From the NCBI GenBank assembly GCA_012271125.1, contig JAAXHB010000147.1, forward strand, positions 423 through 7,222: a DNA stretch of 6,800 nt, given 5' to 3'. This document shows positions 1-5,604 of the stretch, piece by piece. Positions within the stretch are counted from its first letter, which is position 1. Every line of letters begins with the position of its first letter. Source of the stretch: Actinomycetota bacterium (GTDB taxonomy: Bacteria; Actinomycetota; Acidimicrobiia; Acidimicrobiales; Aldehydirespiratoraceae). A program made the translations under genes and the position numbers. The notes beneath the pieces are model-generated. The model did no database searches. It saw nothing but the letters and a program-made list of their open reading frames with translations, and had not been told where the DNA came from.

Positions 1-921
1 ATCAAGAACATGATCACCGGCGCTGCTCAGGTAGACGGCGCCATCCTGGTCGTGTCGGCCGCTGACGGCCCCATGCCCCAGACCCGTGAGCACGTGCTGC
101 TGGCACGTCAGGTCGGTGTGCCATCCATCGTGGTAGCGCTCAACAAGGTCGACATGGTCGACGACCCTGAGCTCCTAGAGCTAGTCGAGCTCGAAGTTCG
201 TGACCTGCTCACCGAGTACGACTTCCCCGGCGATGAGATTCCCATCGTTGGCGTGTCTGCTCTCAAGGCACTCGAGGGCGACTCCGGTGCCGGCGATCAA
301 ATCGCTGAGCTCATGTCCAAAGTCGACTCGTATGTGCCAACACCTACCCGTGACATCGACAAGCCGTTCTTGATGCCTATCGAGGACGTCTTCTCCATCA
401 CCGGTCGCGGCACCGTTGTCACCGGCCGTGTCGAACAAGGCGTTGTCAACAGCGGTGACGAGGTCGAGATCGTCGGCATTACCGACACTCAAAAGACGAC
501 CTGCACCGGCGTTGAAATGTTCCGCAAGATTCTCGACCGTGGCGAAGCCGGCGACAACATCGGTGCTCTGCTTCGTGGCACCTCTAAGGACGAGGTGCAG
601 CGTGGACAGGTGCTTGCCGCTCCAAAGAGCATCACCCCCCACACCGAGTTTGAAGCGCAGGTGTATGTGTTGAGCAAGGAAGAAGGCGGGCGTCACAAGC
701 CGTTCTTTTCGAACTACCGCCCGCAGTTCTACTTCCGCACCACCGACGTAACCGGCACGATCAACCTGCCCGAAGGCACCGAAATGTGTATGCCAGGTGA
801 CAACACCACCATGCACGTGGACTTGATCAGCCCGATTGCTATGGACGAGGGTTTGCGTTTCGCTATCCGCGAGGGTGGCCGCACCGTCGGCGCTGGCTCA
901 GTTACCAAGATTCTTAAGTAA
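1..921 (+). CDS. tuf: Elongation factor Tu, 5' end cut by the window
   Basis: EF-Tu is the GTPase that brings aminoacyl-tRNA to the ribosomal A site. The reading frame is open from base 1 (I-K-N-M-I-T-G-A-A-Q), matching about residue 88 of E. coli EF-Tu, so roughly the first 87 residues (P-loop, switch I and the DxPGH box) lie outside the window; the ATG at 10 is internal. Visible in order: the G4 motif NKVD at 142-153, the G5 motif SALKALEGD, the domain II segment FSITGRGTVVTGR, and domain III with HTEFEAQVYVL, the PQFYFRTTDVTG block and the C-terminal AIREGGRTVGAG. It ends in TAA, with 306 residues present. One small oddity is serine in the final GAGSVTKILK, where arginine or valine is usual. 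rpsJ follows on the same strand, as at the end of many str operons (rpsL-rpsG-fusA-tuf). Identity is certain; only the start is missing. Confidence 0.98.
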   Translation: MKNMITGAAQVDGAILVVSAADGPMPQTREHVLLARQVGVPSIVVALNKVDMVDDPELLELVELEVRDLLTEYDFPGDEIPIVGVSALKALEGDSGAGDQIAELMSKVDSYVPTPTRDIDKPFLMPIEDVFSITGRGTVVTGRVEQGVVNSGDEVEIVGITDTQKTTCTGVEMFRKILDRGEAGDNIGALLRGTSKDEVQRGQVLAAPKSITPHTEFEAQVYVLSKEEGGRHKPFFSNYRPQFYFRTTDVTGTINLPEGTEMCMPGDNTTMHVDLISPIAMDEGLRFAIREGGRTVGAGSVTKILK

Positions 922-937
922 CTGGCCTTAAGTAACT
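913..937 (+). repeat. 11-bp direct repeat spanning the tuf stop codon
   Basis: CTTAAGTAACT occurs at 913-923, where it contains the last Lys codon and the TAA stop of tuf, and again at 927-937, offset by 14 bp. The second TAA is out of frame with tuf, so it is not a tandem stop codon. This looks like a small local duplication of the gene end. No function is visible. Confidence 0.7.
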
Positions 938-945
938 CGGCTAGC

Positions 946-976
946 AGCGTTCTTTCGATCAATTAGCTAGAACGCT
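946..976 (+). other. Inverted repeat (hairpin) between tuf and rpsJ
   Basis: AGCGTTCT at 946-953 is the exact reverse complement of AGAACGCT at 969-976, with a 15-nt loop. The sequence after it is CTTCT rather than a T-run, so a strong intrinsic terminator is unlikely. It could be a weak attenuator or an RNA processing site that sets tuf and rpsJ apart in expression, or chance. It ends 21 bp before the rpsJ start. Confidence 0.45.
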
Positions 977-997
977 CTTCTAAGCCCCTTAAACGTC

Positions 998-1321
998 ATG
1001 GCATCGCCGAAGCATCTAGTGCGCATACGCCTCAAGGCGTATGACCATCAAATCCTCGACCAATCCACCAAGAAAATCGTGGAGACGGTCAAGCGCACCC
1101 AGACTGCTTTCGCCGGCCCTGTGCCGTTACCTACCGAGAAGCATCGCTTCACGGTGGTGCGCTCACCCTTCAAGGACAAGGATTCTCGCGAGCATTTCGA
1201 GATGCACATCCACAAGCGTCTACTAGACATCCACGAGCCTTCCAAGAAAACGGTTGACACTCTGCAACGTCTAGACGTGCCCGCCGGCGTCGACATCGAA
1301 ATTAAAATCCGCCAAAACTAA
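998..1321 (+). CDS. rpsJ: 30S ribosomal protein S10 (NusE)
   Basis: S10 is part of the head of the 30S subunit and, as NusE, joins NusB and NusG in antitermination complexes. The 107-residue product has the full family signature: the N-terminal strand VRIRLKAYDH, then KIVETVKRTQTAFAGPVPLPTEK, the RSPFKDKDSREHFEMHIHKRLLDI block that includes the ribosome-embedded loop, and the C-terminal TVDTLQRLDVPAGVDIEIKI. Length is a few residues above the usual 101-103. The ATG at 998 is the only reasonable start: it is the first in frame and gives a normal N-terminus. No clear Shine-Dalgarno lies before it (CCTTAAACGTC), so translation may depend on read-through or coupling from tuf 76 bp upstream. rplC does not follow; a gene on the opposite strand does. 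Identity is essentially certain. Confidence 0.98.
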   Translation: MASPKHLVRIRLKAYDHQILDQSTKKIVETVKRTQTAFAGPVPLPTEKHRFTVVRSPFKDKDSREHFEMHIHKRLLDIHEPSKKTVDTLQRLDVPAGVDIEIKIRQN

Positions 1322-1323
1322 CC

Positions 1324-1363
1324 CCGCCAACTCAACTCCTTACGCGTTATTGGCGGCGTTTTT
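1324..1363 (+). terminator. Candidate intrinsic terminator of rpsJ
   Basis: CCGCCAA at 1324-1330 pairs perfectly with TTGGCGG at 1350-1356 (7 bp, 19-nt loop). CG and then five T (1359-1363) follow directly on the plus strand. It starts 3 bp after the rpsJ stop, the right place to end the tuf-rpsJ transcript. It overlaps the last codons of the convergent permease gene, so the stem is also part of that coding sequence. In the other direction the tract after the stem (GGTTAGTTTT) is poorer, so bidirectional use is only possible. The loop is long, hence moderate confidence. Confidence 0.45.
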
Positions 1364-2428
1364 GTGGCTGGCATTCTTGTGAACGGTGTAGCTCGATAGG
1401 AGACCTTGTACGACTGCTGCCACTGGTAACGCCAGCAGCGCTCCCACAACGCCAATCAGAGCAATACCAGCAATAACTGAGCCAAACGCCAATGCTGGGT
1501 GCATGTCCATCGTGTGCGCGGTGACTCTTGGTGCCAGCACAAAGTTTTCAAGCTGTTGATAACCCACAACGATGATCACCACCCACAGAGCGGTTCTTGG
1601 CTCATGTAACAGCGCTATCAGCCCCGGCAGTAGTCCCGCCAAGTACGTGCCCACTGCCGGCACGAACTGCGATAACACACCCACCCAGATGCCCAAAGCC
1701 AACGGCGATGGCACATCTAACAACATGAACGCCACCCCGTGAATCACCGCTGCCGCTACTGCTAGCACGGTGCGGGAGTAGATGTAACCGCCGGTCTTTT
1801 CTATGGCAAGTTCCCAGATTTCCACCGCCTTGGCACGCTGGTTGTCGTCGAGTATTGAAAGAACCGTGCGGCGAAACTTTGGCCCGTCAGCGACCATATA
1901 GAAGGTAAAAAGCGCCACCGTAAACAAGTTGAACAACACGCCAACAGCGGTCGCTCCGGCGTTGACGACGTCATCTGCGAAGCGGGTAAACAAATTTTCC
2001 ACCCCGCCGCCGTCAACGAACTCGTCTCGCAGGGTGTCAAATTCGAAGCTCTGGTTGAAGGTGGAGTTGATCCACGACTCGGCGTCGTCGATGTAGCCGG
2101 GGAGCTTGTCCACAAGGTCGGTGATTTGCTCGGCCAACGCCGTCGCCACAGCGGCGGTCATCCCCATCGTGCCCACCACGGCAACAATGAAGATCAGCGC
2201 CGTTCCGTAACCCCGTTTTATGCCGTGCTTGTGAAGCTTGTTAACCGCTGGCTCAAAGGCAAAGCTCAAGAAAATCGACACGAACAGCATCAACAGCAGT
2301 GTCCGCAAGGCATGTATGACGCCAATCAGGTAATACAACGCCAGCCCACCAAGCCAAAACGCCACAATCGCCTGCTTCACCCACCGCGCCATCCCCGGCT
2401 CCGCCTTCTTCTCTGCACCCTCTGACAC
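1340..2428 (-). CDS. AI-2E family (YdiK/TqsA-like) membrane permease
   Basis: A polytopic inner-membrane protein of 362 residues, the usual length of the AI-2E exporter/permease family (PF01594), whose members are linked to efflux of autoinducer-2 or to Na+/H+ transport. Hydrophobic segments lie at about residues 19-39, 41-58, 75-97, 156-180, 217-238, 243-272, 280-298 and 311-341, with a polar extracytoplasmic stretch at about 100-150. Family hallmarks are PSPLALGIWVGVLSQFVPAVGTYLAG (given here as 240-264), then YQQLENFVLAPRV and the glycine-rich last helix. The substrate cannot be told from sequence. The start is uncertain: GTG at 2428 has GAGG only 2 nt away, while an in-frame ATG at 2392 (residue 13) has GGAG at the good spacing of 6 nt and would give 350 residues. 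The C-terminus carries a duplicated HKNAS/HKNAA. It is convergent with rpsJ and divergent from pyrR, so it is probably transcribed alone. Confidence 0.9.
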   Translation of the reverse strand: MSEGAEKKAEPGMARWVKQAIVAFWLGGLALYYLIGVIHALRTLLLMLFVSIFLSFAFEPAVNKLHKHGIKRGYGTALIFIVAVVGTMGMTAAVATALAEQITDLVDKLPGYIDDAESWINSTFNQSFEFDTLRDEFVDGGGVENLFTRFADDVVNAGATAVGVLFNLFTVALFTFYMVADGPKFRRTVLSILDDNQRAKAVEIWELAIEKTGGYIYSRTVLAVAAAVIHGVAFMLLDVPSPLALGIWVGVLSQFVPAVGTYLAGLLPGLIALLHEPRTALWVVIIVVGYQQLENFVLAPRVTAHTMDMHPALAFGSVIAGIALIGVVGALLALPVAAVVQGLLSSYTVHKNASHKNAANNA

Positions 2429-2436
2429 ATCCTCAC

Positions 2437-2476
2437 ATTACCCCTACCTCATCTCGATTACCCCTACCTCATCTCG
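2437..2476. repeat. Perfect 20-bp tandem duplication upstream of the permease gene
   Basis: A 20-bp unit beginning ATTACCCCTACC and ending CATCTCG occurs twice back to back (2437-2456 and 2457-2476) with no mismatch. It lies 8 bp upstream of the permease GTG start, so on the minus strand each copy presents GATGAGGTAGGGG, which holds Shine-Dalgarno-like purine runs and a minimal ATG-AGG-TAG reading frame. It may affect the promoter or ribosome binding region of the permease, or may be a recent slippage duplication. Confidence 0.85.
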
Positions 2477-2481
2477 GCAGT

Positions 2482-2556
2482 GTGAGTTGTCTTTTATCGG
2501 GCTTGAATGTGCTCACGCAAGCGTTGCGCGCATTCAACCCCGCCAGCCCAACTCAC
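2482..2556. other. Nested 75-bp imperfect palindrome in the divergent intergenic region
   Basis: Three sets of arms share nearly the same centre (2519-2522). The outer pair is GTGAGTTG 2482-2489 with CAACTCAC 2549-2556. The middle pair is TTGAATG 2503-2509 with CATTCAA 2531-2537, extended by GGG 2499-2501 with CCC 2539-2541 across one mismatch. The inner pair is CGCAA 2516-2520 with TTGCG 2524-2528. As RNA on either strand it would form a long interrupted hairpin. No T-run follows, and terminators are not expected between divergent genes. It could be a dispersed palindromic repeat, a small RNA, or a regulator binding region. Confidence 0.55.
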
Positions 2557-2563
2557 GCCACGA

Positions 2564-2592
2564 ACACTTCTAGTTGCCGCATGCGCTAGAGT
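2564..2592 (+). promoter_or_regulatory. Weak candidate promoter for the pyr operon
   Basis: TAGAGT at 2587-2592 fits the loose actinobacterial -10 pattern TANNNT. Seventeen bases upstream the -35 position reads ACACTT, a poor match. Transcription from it would begin near 2598-2600, directly in front of the PyrR hairpin that opens at 2601, giving a leader of about 40 nt. The placement is the main argument; the sequence match alone is not convincing. Confidence 0.3.
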
Positions 2593-2600
2593 TCGCGACG

Positions 2601-2634
2601 CCGTTAATGGAGTCCCGTGAGGCTTCGACGGAGG
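2601..2634 (+). promoter_or_regulatory. PyrR-binding RNA hairpin overlapping the pyrR ribosome binding site
   Basis: AGTCCCGTGAGGCT at 2611-2624 matches the PyrR-binding loop consensus ARUCCNGNGAGGYU at every position. The flanks can form the expected lower stem: CCGT 2601-2604 pairs with ACGG 2628-2631, followed by a T-G wobble. The 3' side of that stem contains the first two bases of the Shine-Dalgarno GGAGG (2630-2634), which sits 4 nt before the ATG of pyrR. There is no terminator or antiterminator between the hairpin and the gene. This favours translational repression: UMP-bound PyrR would stabilise the hairpin and hide the ribosome binding site, as described for mycobacterial pyr leaders, rather than the Bacillus attenuation mechanism. 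Confidence 0.88.
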
Positions 2635-2638
2635 AAAA

Positions 2639-3232
2639 ATGACAGACTCAAAAAACAGCTCTACCGACGCGGCTGTGTCCGCCTTTTCTGTTACGAGTCA
2701 GCCAATGGATTCCGATGACGTGGCTCGTGCCATGTGGCGCATGGCAAGCGAAATGGTCGAACGCAACCGCGGCACCGCTGAGCTAGTCCTCATAGGCATG
2801 CAATCCGACGGCGTCAAGTTCGCCAAACGTCTCGCCGAACTCATCGAACAACGCCAAAGCGAACAACGCCAGAGCGAACAAGGCGAGACCACCCAAGTCC
2901 CCGTCGGCACTATCGACATGACCTTGCATCGTGACGACACCGCCCAGATGCCTTTCACCGCCATCGGCGAAACCGACCTACCCGTCAGCATCGACAACAA
3001 AATCGTCGTGCTCGTCGACGATGTCTTGTACACCGGCCGCACTGCCAGAGCAGCTATCGACGCCCTCTTCTCACACGGACGACCAGCCGCCGTGCAACTA
3101 GCGGTCATGATCGACAGAGGCCATCGCGAAGTCCCCATCCGCCCCGACTTCGTTGGCAAAAACCTTCCCACACGCCCCGACGAACGCGTCGAAGCCTCCT
3201 TTAACGGCGTCCAAATCGGGATACGCAAGTGA
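2639..3232 (+). CDS. pyrR: Bifunctional pyr operon regulator / uracil phosphoribosyltransferase PyrR
   Basis: PyrR binds pyr mRNA in response to UMP/UTP and PRPP and usually also converts uracil plus PRPP to UMP. The 197-residue product has the type I phosphoribosyltransferase fold: helix DVARAMWRMASEMVE (27-41), the pyrophosphate-loop region LIGMQSDG (51-58), the TIDMTLHRDD strand (91-100), the PRPP-binding loop VVLVDDVLYTGRT (123-135), and the family-specific QLAVMIDRGHREVPIRPDFVGKNLPT (153-178). The start at 2639 has GGAGG 4 nt upstream and gives an N-terminal extension of about 22 residues, similar to mycobacterial PyrR. Oddities: the PPi loop, normally TRG, reads SDG here, and a tandem QRQSE insertion follows the RLAELIE helix. 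Its own leader carries the PyrR site, so it is autoregulated. Its stop overlaps the pyrB GTG start by 4 bp. Confidence 0.96.
   Translation: MTDSKNSSTDAAVSAFSVTSQPMDSDDVARAMWRMASEMVERNRGTAELVLIGMQSDGVKFAKRLAELIEQRQSEQRQSEQGETTQVPVGTIDMTLHRDDTAQMPFTAIGETDLPVSIDNKIVVLVDDVLYTGRTARAAIDALFSHGRPAAVQLAVMIDRGHREVPIRPDFVGKNLPTRPDERVEASFNGVQIGIRK
2845..2883 (+). repeat. 15-bp in-frame tandem repeat inside pyrR
   Basis: The unit CGAACAACGCCARAG is present at 2845-2859 and 2860-2874 with one difference, and a partial third copy runs to 2883. It encodes EQRQS-EQRQS-EQ (about residues 70-81), a charged glutamine-rich extension of the helix after RLAELI. In other PyrR proteins this helix passes into the next strand with only a short linker, so the repeat lengthens a surface loop. 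Confidence 0.8.
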
Positions 3233-4272
3233 CCAAGCACCTACTCTCCATTGACGACGTCAGCCGCGACGACATTGACTCCCTGCTCAAGCTCACCGAC
3301 GGCTCCGCCGACCTGCGCACCCGCCGCATACCCCGCTCACCCGCCCTGCGAGGCAAAACCGTCGCCTGGCTCTTCTACGAAGACAGCACCCGCACCCGCC
3401 TGTCCTTTGAAACCGCCGCCAAAACCCTCTCAGCCGACACGCTCAACTTCTCGGTCAACTCCTCATCGGTCAACAAGGGCGAATCGCTGCGTGACACCGT
3501 TGAAACCATCGGCGCTATGGGCGTCGACGGCATCGTCGTGCGCCACTCCTGTGCCGGTGTGCCTCAACGCATCGCCAACTGGATCGACGCACCAAGTTCA
3601 AATATTGCCGTCATCAACGCCGGCGACGGCGCTCACGAACACCCCACCCAGGCGCTCCTCGACCTCTACACCGCCACCAAACATCTCGGCTCGCTCGAAG
3701 GCAAACACATCGCCTTTGTTGGCGACATTCGCCATTCACGAGTCGCCCGCTCCGGCGCTGCCGCTTTCGCAAAAATGGGCGCACAAGTCACACTTGTCGC
3801 CCCCCAAACGTTGCTTCCGCCGAGTCTCGAAGGTTGGCAAGCCGAAGCCACCAACGACTTCGACTCTGTCCTCGCCGAGGTTGACATCTGCTATTTGTTG
3901 CGCATGCAACTCGAACGCCAAAATGCTGCTCTGGTGCCGTCGCTGCGTGAATATCGTGCCGAATACGGTCTCAACCAAACCCGCGCCAAACGCCTCAAGG
4001 ATTCGGCGCTGATAATGCACCCTGGCCCCATGAATAGAGACGTGGAAATCGCCGGCGACGTCGCCGACCATCCCAACGCGGTCATAACCGATCAAGTCTC
4101 CAACGGCGTGGCACTGCGCATGGCGGTGCTCTTCAACCTCCTCGCCGTTACCGATGACGACGACGCCACGAGCGCCGCCGTTACTGATGACGACGACGCC
4201 ACGAGCGCCGCCGTTGCTGATGACGGCGACGCCACGAGCGACGCCGTTACCGACGAAATGGACCCATCATGA
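3229..4272 (+). CDS. pyrB: Aspartate carbamoyltransferase catalytic chain
   Basis: This enzyme condenses carbamoyl phosphate with aspartate to N-carbamoyl-aspartate, the committed step of UMP synthesis. The core is complete: the carbamoyl-phosphate loop FYEDSTRTRLSFE (49-61, STRTR 53-57), the 80s loop lysine in KGES (K83), R105-H106, HPTQ (138-141), the aspartate-domain GDIRHSRVARS (165-175), YLLRMQLER (222-230), HPGPMNR (264-270) and SNGVALRMAVL. The start is GTG at 3229, overlapping the pyrR stop by 4 bp (GTGA), with only a weak GGG upstream, so translational coupling is likely. Typical chains have 305-320 residues; this one has 347. The excess is a tail from about residue 307 made of three copies of an acidic 11-residue repeat, not known to me in this family. 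No regulatory chain gene (pyrI) is in the window. The stop overlaps pyrC by 4 bp (ATGA). Confidence 0.97.
   Translation: MTKHLLSIDDVSRDDIDSLLKLTDGSADLRTRRIPRSPALRGKTVAWLFYEDSTRTRLSFETAAKTLSADTLNFSVNSSSVNKGESLRDTVETIGAMGVDGIVVRHSCAGVPQRIANWIDAPSSNIAVINAGDGAHEHPTQALLDLYTATKHLGSLEGKHIAFVGDIRHSRVARSGAAAFAKMGAQVTLVAPQTLLPPSLEGWQAEATNDFDSVLAEVDICYLLRMQLERQNAALVPSLREYRAEYGLNQTRAKRLKDSALIMHPGPMNRDVEIAGDVADHPNAVITDQVSNGVALRMAVLFNLLAVTDDDDATSAAVTDDDDATSAAVADDGDATSDAVTDEMDPS
4147..4254 (+). repeat. 33-bp tandem repeat encoding an acidic tail of PyrB
   Basis: Units start at 4147, 4180 and 4213, with a partial fourth at 4246. Each encodes V-T/A-D-D-D/G-D-A-T-S-A/D-A. Copies 1 and 2 differ only by a synonymous Thr codon (ACC/ACT), and copy 3 has a few amino-acid changes, so the array looks young. 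It lies just before the pyrB/pyrC junction. Confidence 0.88.
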
Positions 4273-5582
4273 GCACATTGGCAATCCGTGGCGGCACTGT
4301 TGTTGACAACACCGGCAGCCGCGAAGCCGATGTCGTCATCGACAGCGAAACCGGCACGATTACCGACGTAACCAACGATGTCAGCAACGACGTCACCAGC
4401 GCCGACACCACACTCGAAGCATCCGGCTGTGTCGTCGCTCCCGGTCTTGTCGACCTCCATGTTCATCTTCGCCAACCCGGACGAGAAGACGCCGAAACTA
4501 TCGAAACCGGTGCCCGAGGCGCTGCCCTTGGGGGCTTCACCGCCGTTGTCGCCATGCCTAACACCACCCCGGCAATGGACTGCGCCGCCGTGATACGTGA
4601 AATCCAAGACCTCGCCGCTGACGTCGCCTGTCATGTCCAACCATCGGCTGCCATAACCGTTGGCAGAAAAGGTCAAGAACTCGCACCCATGGCAGAGCTA
4701 GTGCGCCTCGGCGTACGCATTTTCACCGACGACGGCACCGGCGTCCAAGACGACCAGGTCATGCGCCAAGCCGCCGAATACGCCACCGGCCTCACCCACC
4801 TCGCCGACGGACAACCCATTACTCTGGCCCAGCACTGCGAGGTCACCTCCCTAAGCGAAGGCGGCTACATGCACGAAGGGGAGTGGTCGAGCCGCCTCGG
4901 TATCGGAGGCCAGCCCGCAGAAGCCGAAGAGCTAATGGTCATGCGAGACATCGCCCTAGCACGACTCACCGGCGCACGCATCCACTTCCAGCACCTCTCC
5001 ACCGCTGGTTCCATCGCTTTAGTGCGAGCCGCCAAAGAAGCCGGCCTACCGGTCTCAGCCGAAGCAACCACGCATCACTTCACCCTCACCGACGCCTGCT
5101 GTGCCACCTACGACACCGTCTACAAGGTTCACCCGCCGCTACGCACCCAAGCCGACGTCGACGCCGTGCGCGAAGGCCTCACCGACGGCACCATCGACGC
5201 CATCGCAACCGATCATGCCCCCCATACCAGCGCCGACAAGGAACGTCCTTTTGACTCCGCACCACCCGGCATGCTCGGCCTTGAAACCGCCCTAGCCCTT
5301 GCGCTGACCGAGCTCGATCTGCCGATTGAGAAAATACTTGCGCTCATGTCATGGCAACCCGCCCGCATTGCTGGACTCGACACCCATGGCGGCACGATCA
5401 CCGCCGGCGCGCCTGCGAATTTATGCATTATCGACCCCAACGAAACCTGGACAGTCTCAGGCGCAGCCATGGCAAGCCCATCAACCAACACCCCTTATGA
5501 AGGCAAAACCTTGACCGGGCGAGTGCGTCACACGATCTACAACGGCACCCCAGTTGTCATCGACGCCCAAGCCCAAAAGTGA
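4269..5582 (+). CDS. pyrC: Dihydroorotase, class I (binuclear zinc)
   Basis: PyrC reversibly cyclises N-carbamoyl-aspartate to dihydroorotate in the cytoplasm. The 437-residue product is of normal length for class I enzymes. It has a small N-terminal beta domain, then the amidohydrolase barrel with predicted zinc ligands in order: H64 and H66 (DLHVHLRQPG), D154 in FTDDG, H189 (AQHCE), H242 (FQHLST) and catalytic D315 in ATDHAPH. The substrate-contact PNTTPA (97-102) and the flexible-loop GGYMHEGEWSSRLGI region (198-212) are also present. The ATG at 4269 overlaps the pyrB stop (ATGA), and a minimal GGA 6 nt upstream suggests reinitiation after pyrB. Residues 32-43 carry a TDVT/NDVS/NDVT repeat in a surface strand of the N-terminal domain. 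No active-site residue is missing, so it should be an active enzyme rather than a structural homologue. Confidence 0.97.
   Translation: MSTLAIRGGTVVDNTGSREADVVIDSETGTITDVTNDVSNDVTSADTTLEASGCVVAPGLVDLHVHLRQPGREDAETIETGARGAALGGFTAVVAMPNTTPAMDCAAVIREIQDLAADVACHVQPSAAITVGRKGQELAPMAELVRLGVRIFTDDGTGVQDDQVMRQAAEYATGLTHLADGQPITLAQHCEVTSLSEGGYMHEGEWSSRLGIGGQPAEAEELMVMRDIALARLTGARIHFQHLSTAGSIALVRAAKEAGLPVSAEATTHHFTLTDACCATYDTVYKVHPPLRTQADVDAVREGLTDGTIDAIATDHAPHTSADKERPFDSAPPGMLGLETALALALTELDLPIEKILALMSWQPARIAGLDTHGGTITAGAPANLCIIDPNETWTVSGAAMASPSTNTPYEGKTLTGRVRHTIYNGTPVVIDAQAQK
4362..4397 (+). repeat. 12-bp in-frame triplicate in pyrC
   Basis: Three 12-bp units (4362-4373, 4374-4385, 4386-4397) of the form AMCGAYGTMASC encode TDVT, NDVS and NDVT at residues 32-43. 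The copies have diverged by several bases. They sit between the first strands of the N-terminal beta domain, where PyrC lengths vary, so a change in length there should be tolerated. Confidence 0.6.
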
Positions 5583-5594
5583 AGTCCCAAAAAT

Positions 5595-5598
5595 GGAG
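5595..5598 (+). promoter_or_regulatory. Ribosome binding site that selects the carA start
   Basis: GGAG at 5595-5598 lies 6 nt before the ATG at 5605. It overlaps the G of an earlier in-frame ATG at 5593, which itself has no good site upstream. It therefore favours 5605 over 5593 or the more upstream ATG at 5554 inside pyrC. Confidence 0.6.
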
Positions 5599-5604
5599 CC
5601 GGCC

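Noticed and set aside
181..816. 211-codon open frame on the minus strand opposite tuf
   Set aside because: It lies wholly within the certain tuf coding region, has no recognisable domain, and is explained by codon bias of the sense gene.
2482..2556. The nested palindrome as a rho-independent terminator
   Set aside because: It lies between divergent genes, and neither side is followed by a run of T in the direction of transcription.
2561..2576. CGAACACTTCTAG as an actinobacterial LexA (SOS) box
   Set aside because: Only the left half resembles TCGAAC; the expected right half GTTCGA is absent.
3251..4012. 253-codon frame inside pyrB in another plus frame
   Set aside because: The product is low-complexity, rich in Ser/Thr/Pro/Ala, as expected from frame-shifted C-rich codons; pyrB itself is fully conserved here.
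4092..4676. 194-codon minus-strand frame opposite the pyrB-pyrC junction
   Set aside because: It overlaps two well-supported genes and its repeats merely mirror the pyrB tail repeat. No start signal or known domain was seen.
5554..5604. Upstream start for carA at 5554 (or 5593)
   Set aside because: 5554 lies within pyrC and adds residues not typical of CarA; 5593 lacks a ribosome binding site. GGAG at 5595-5598 supports 5605.
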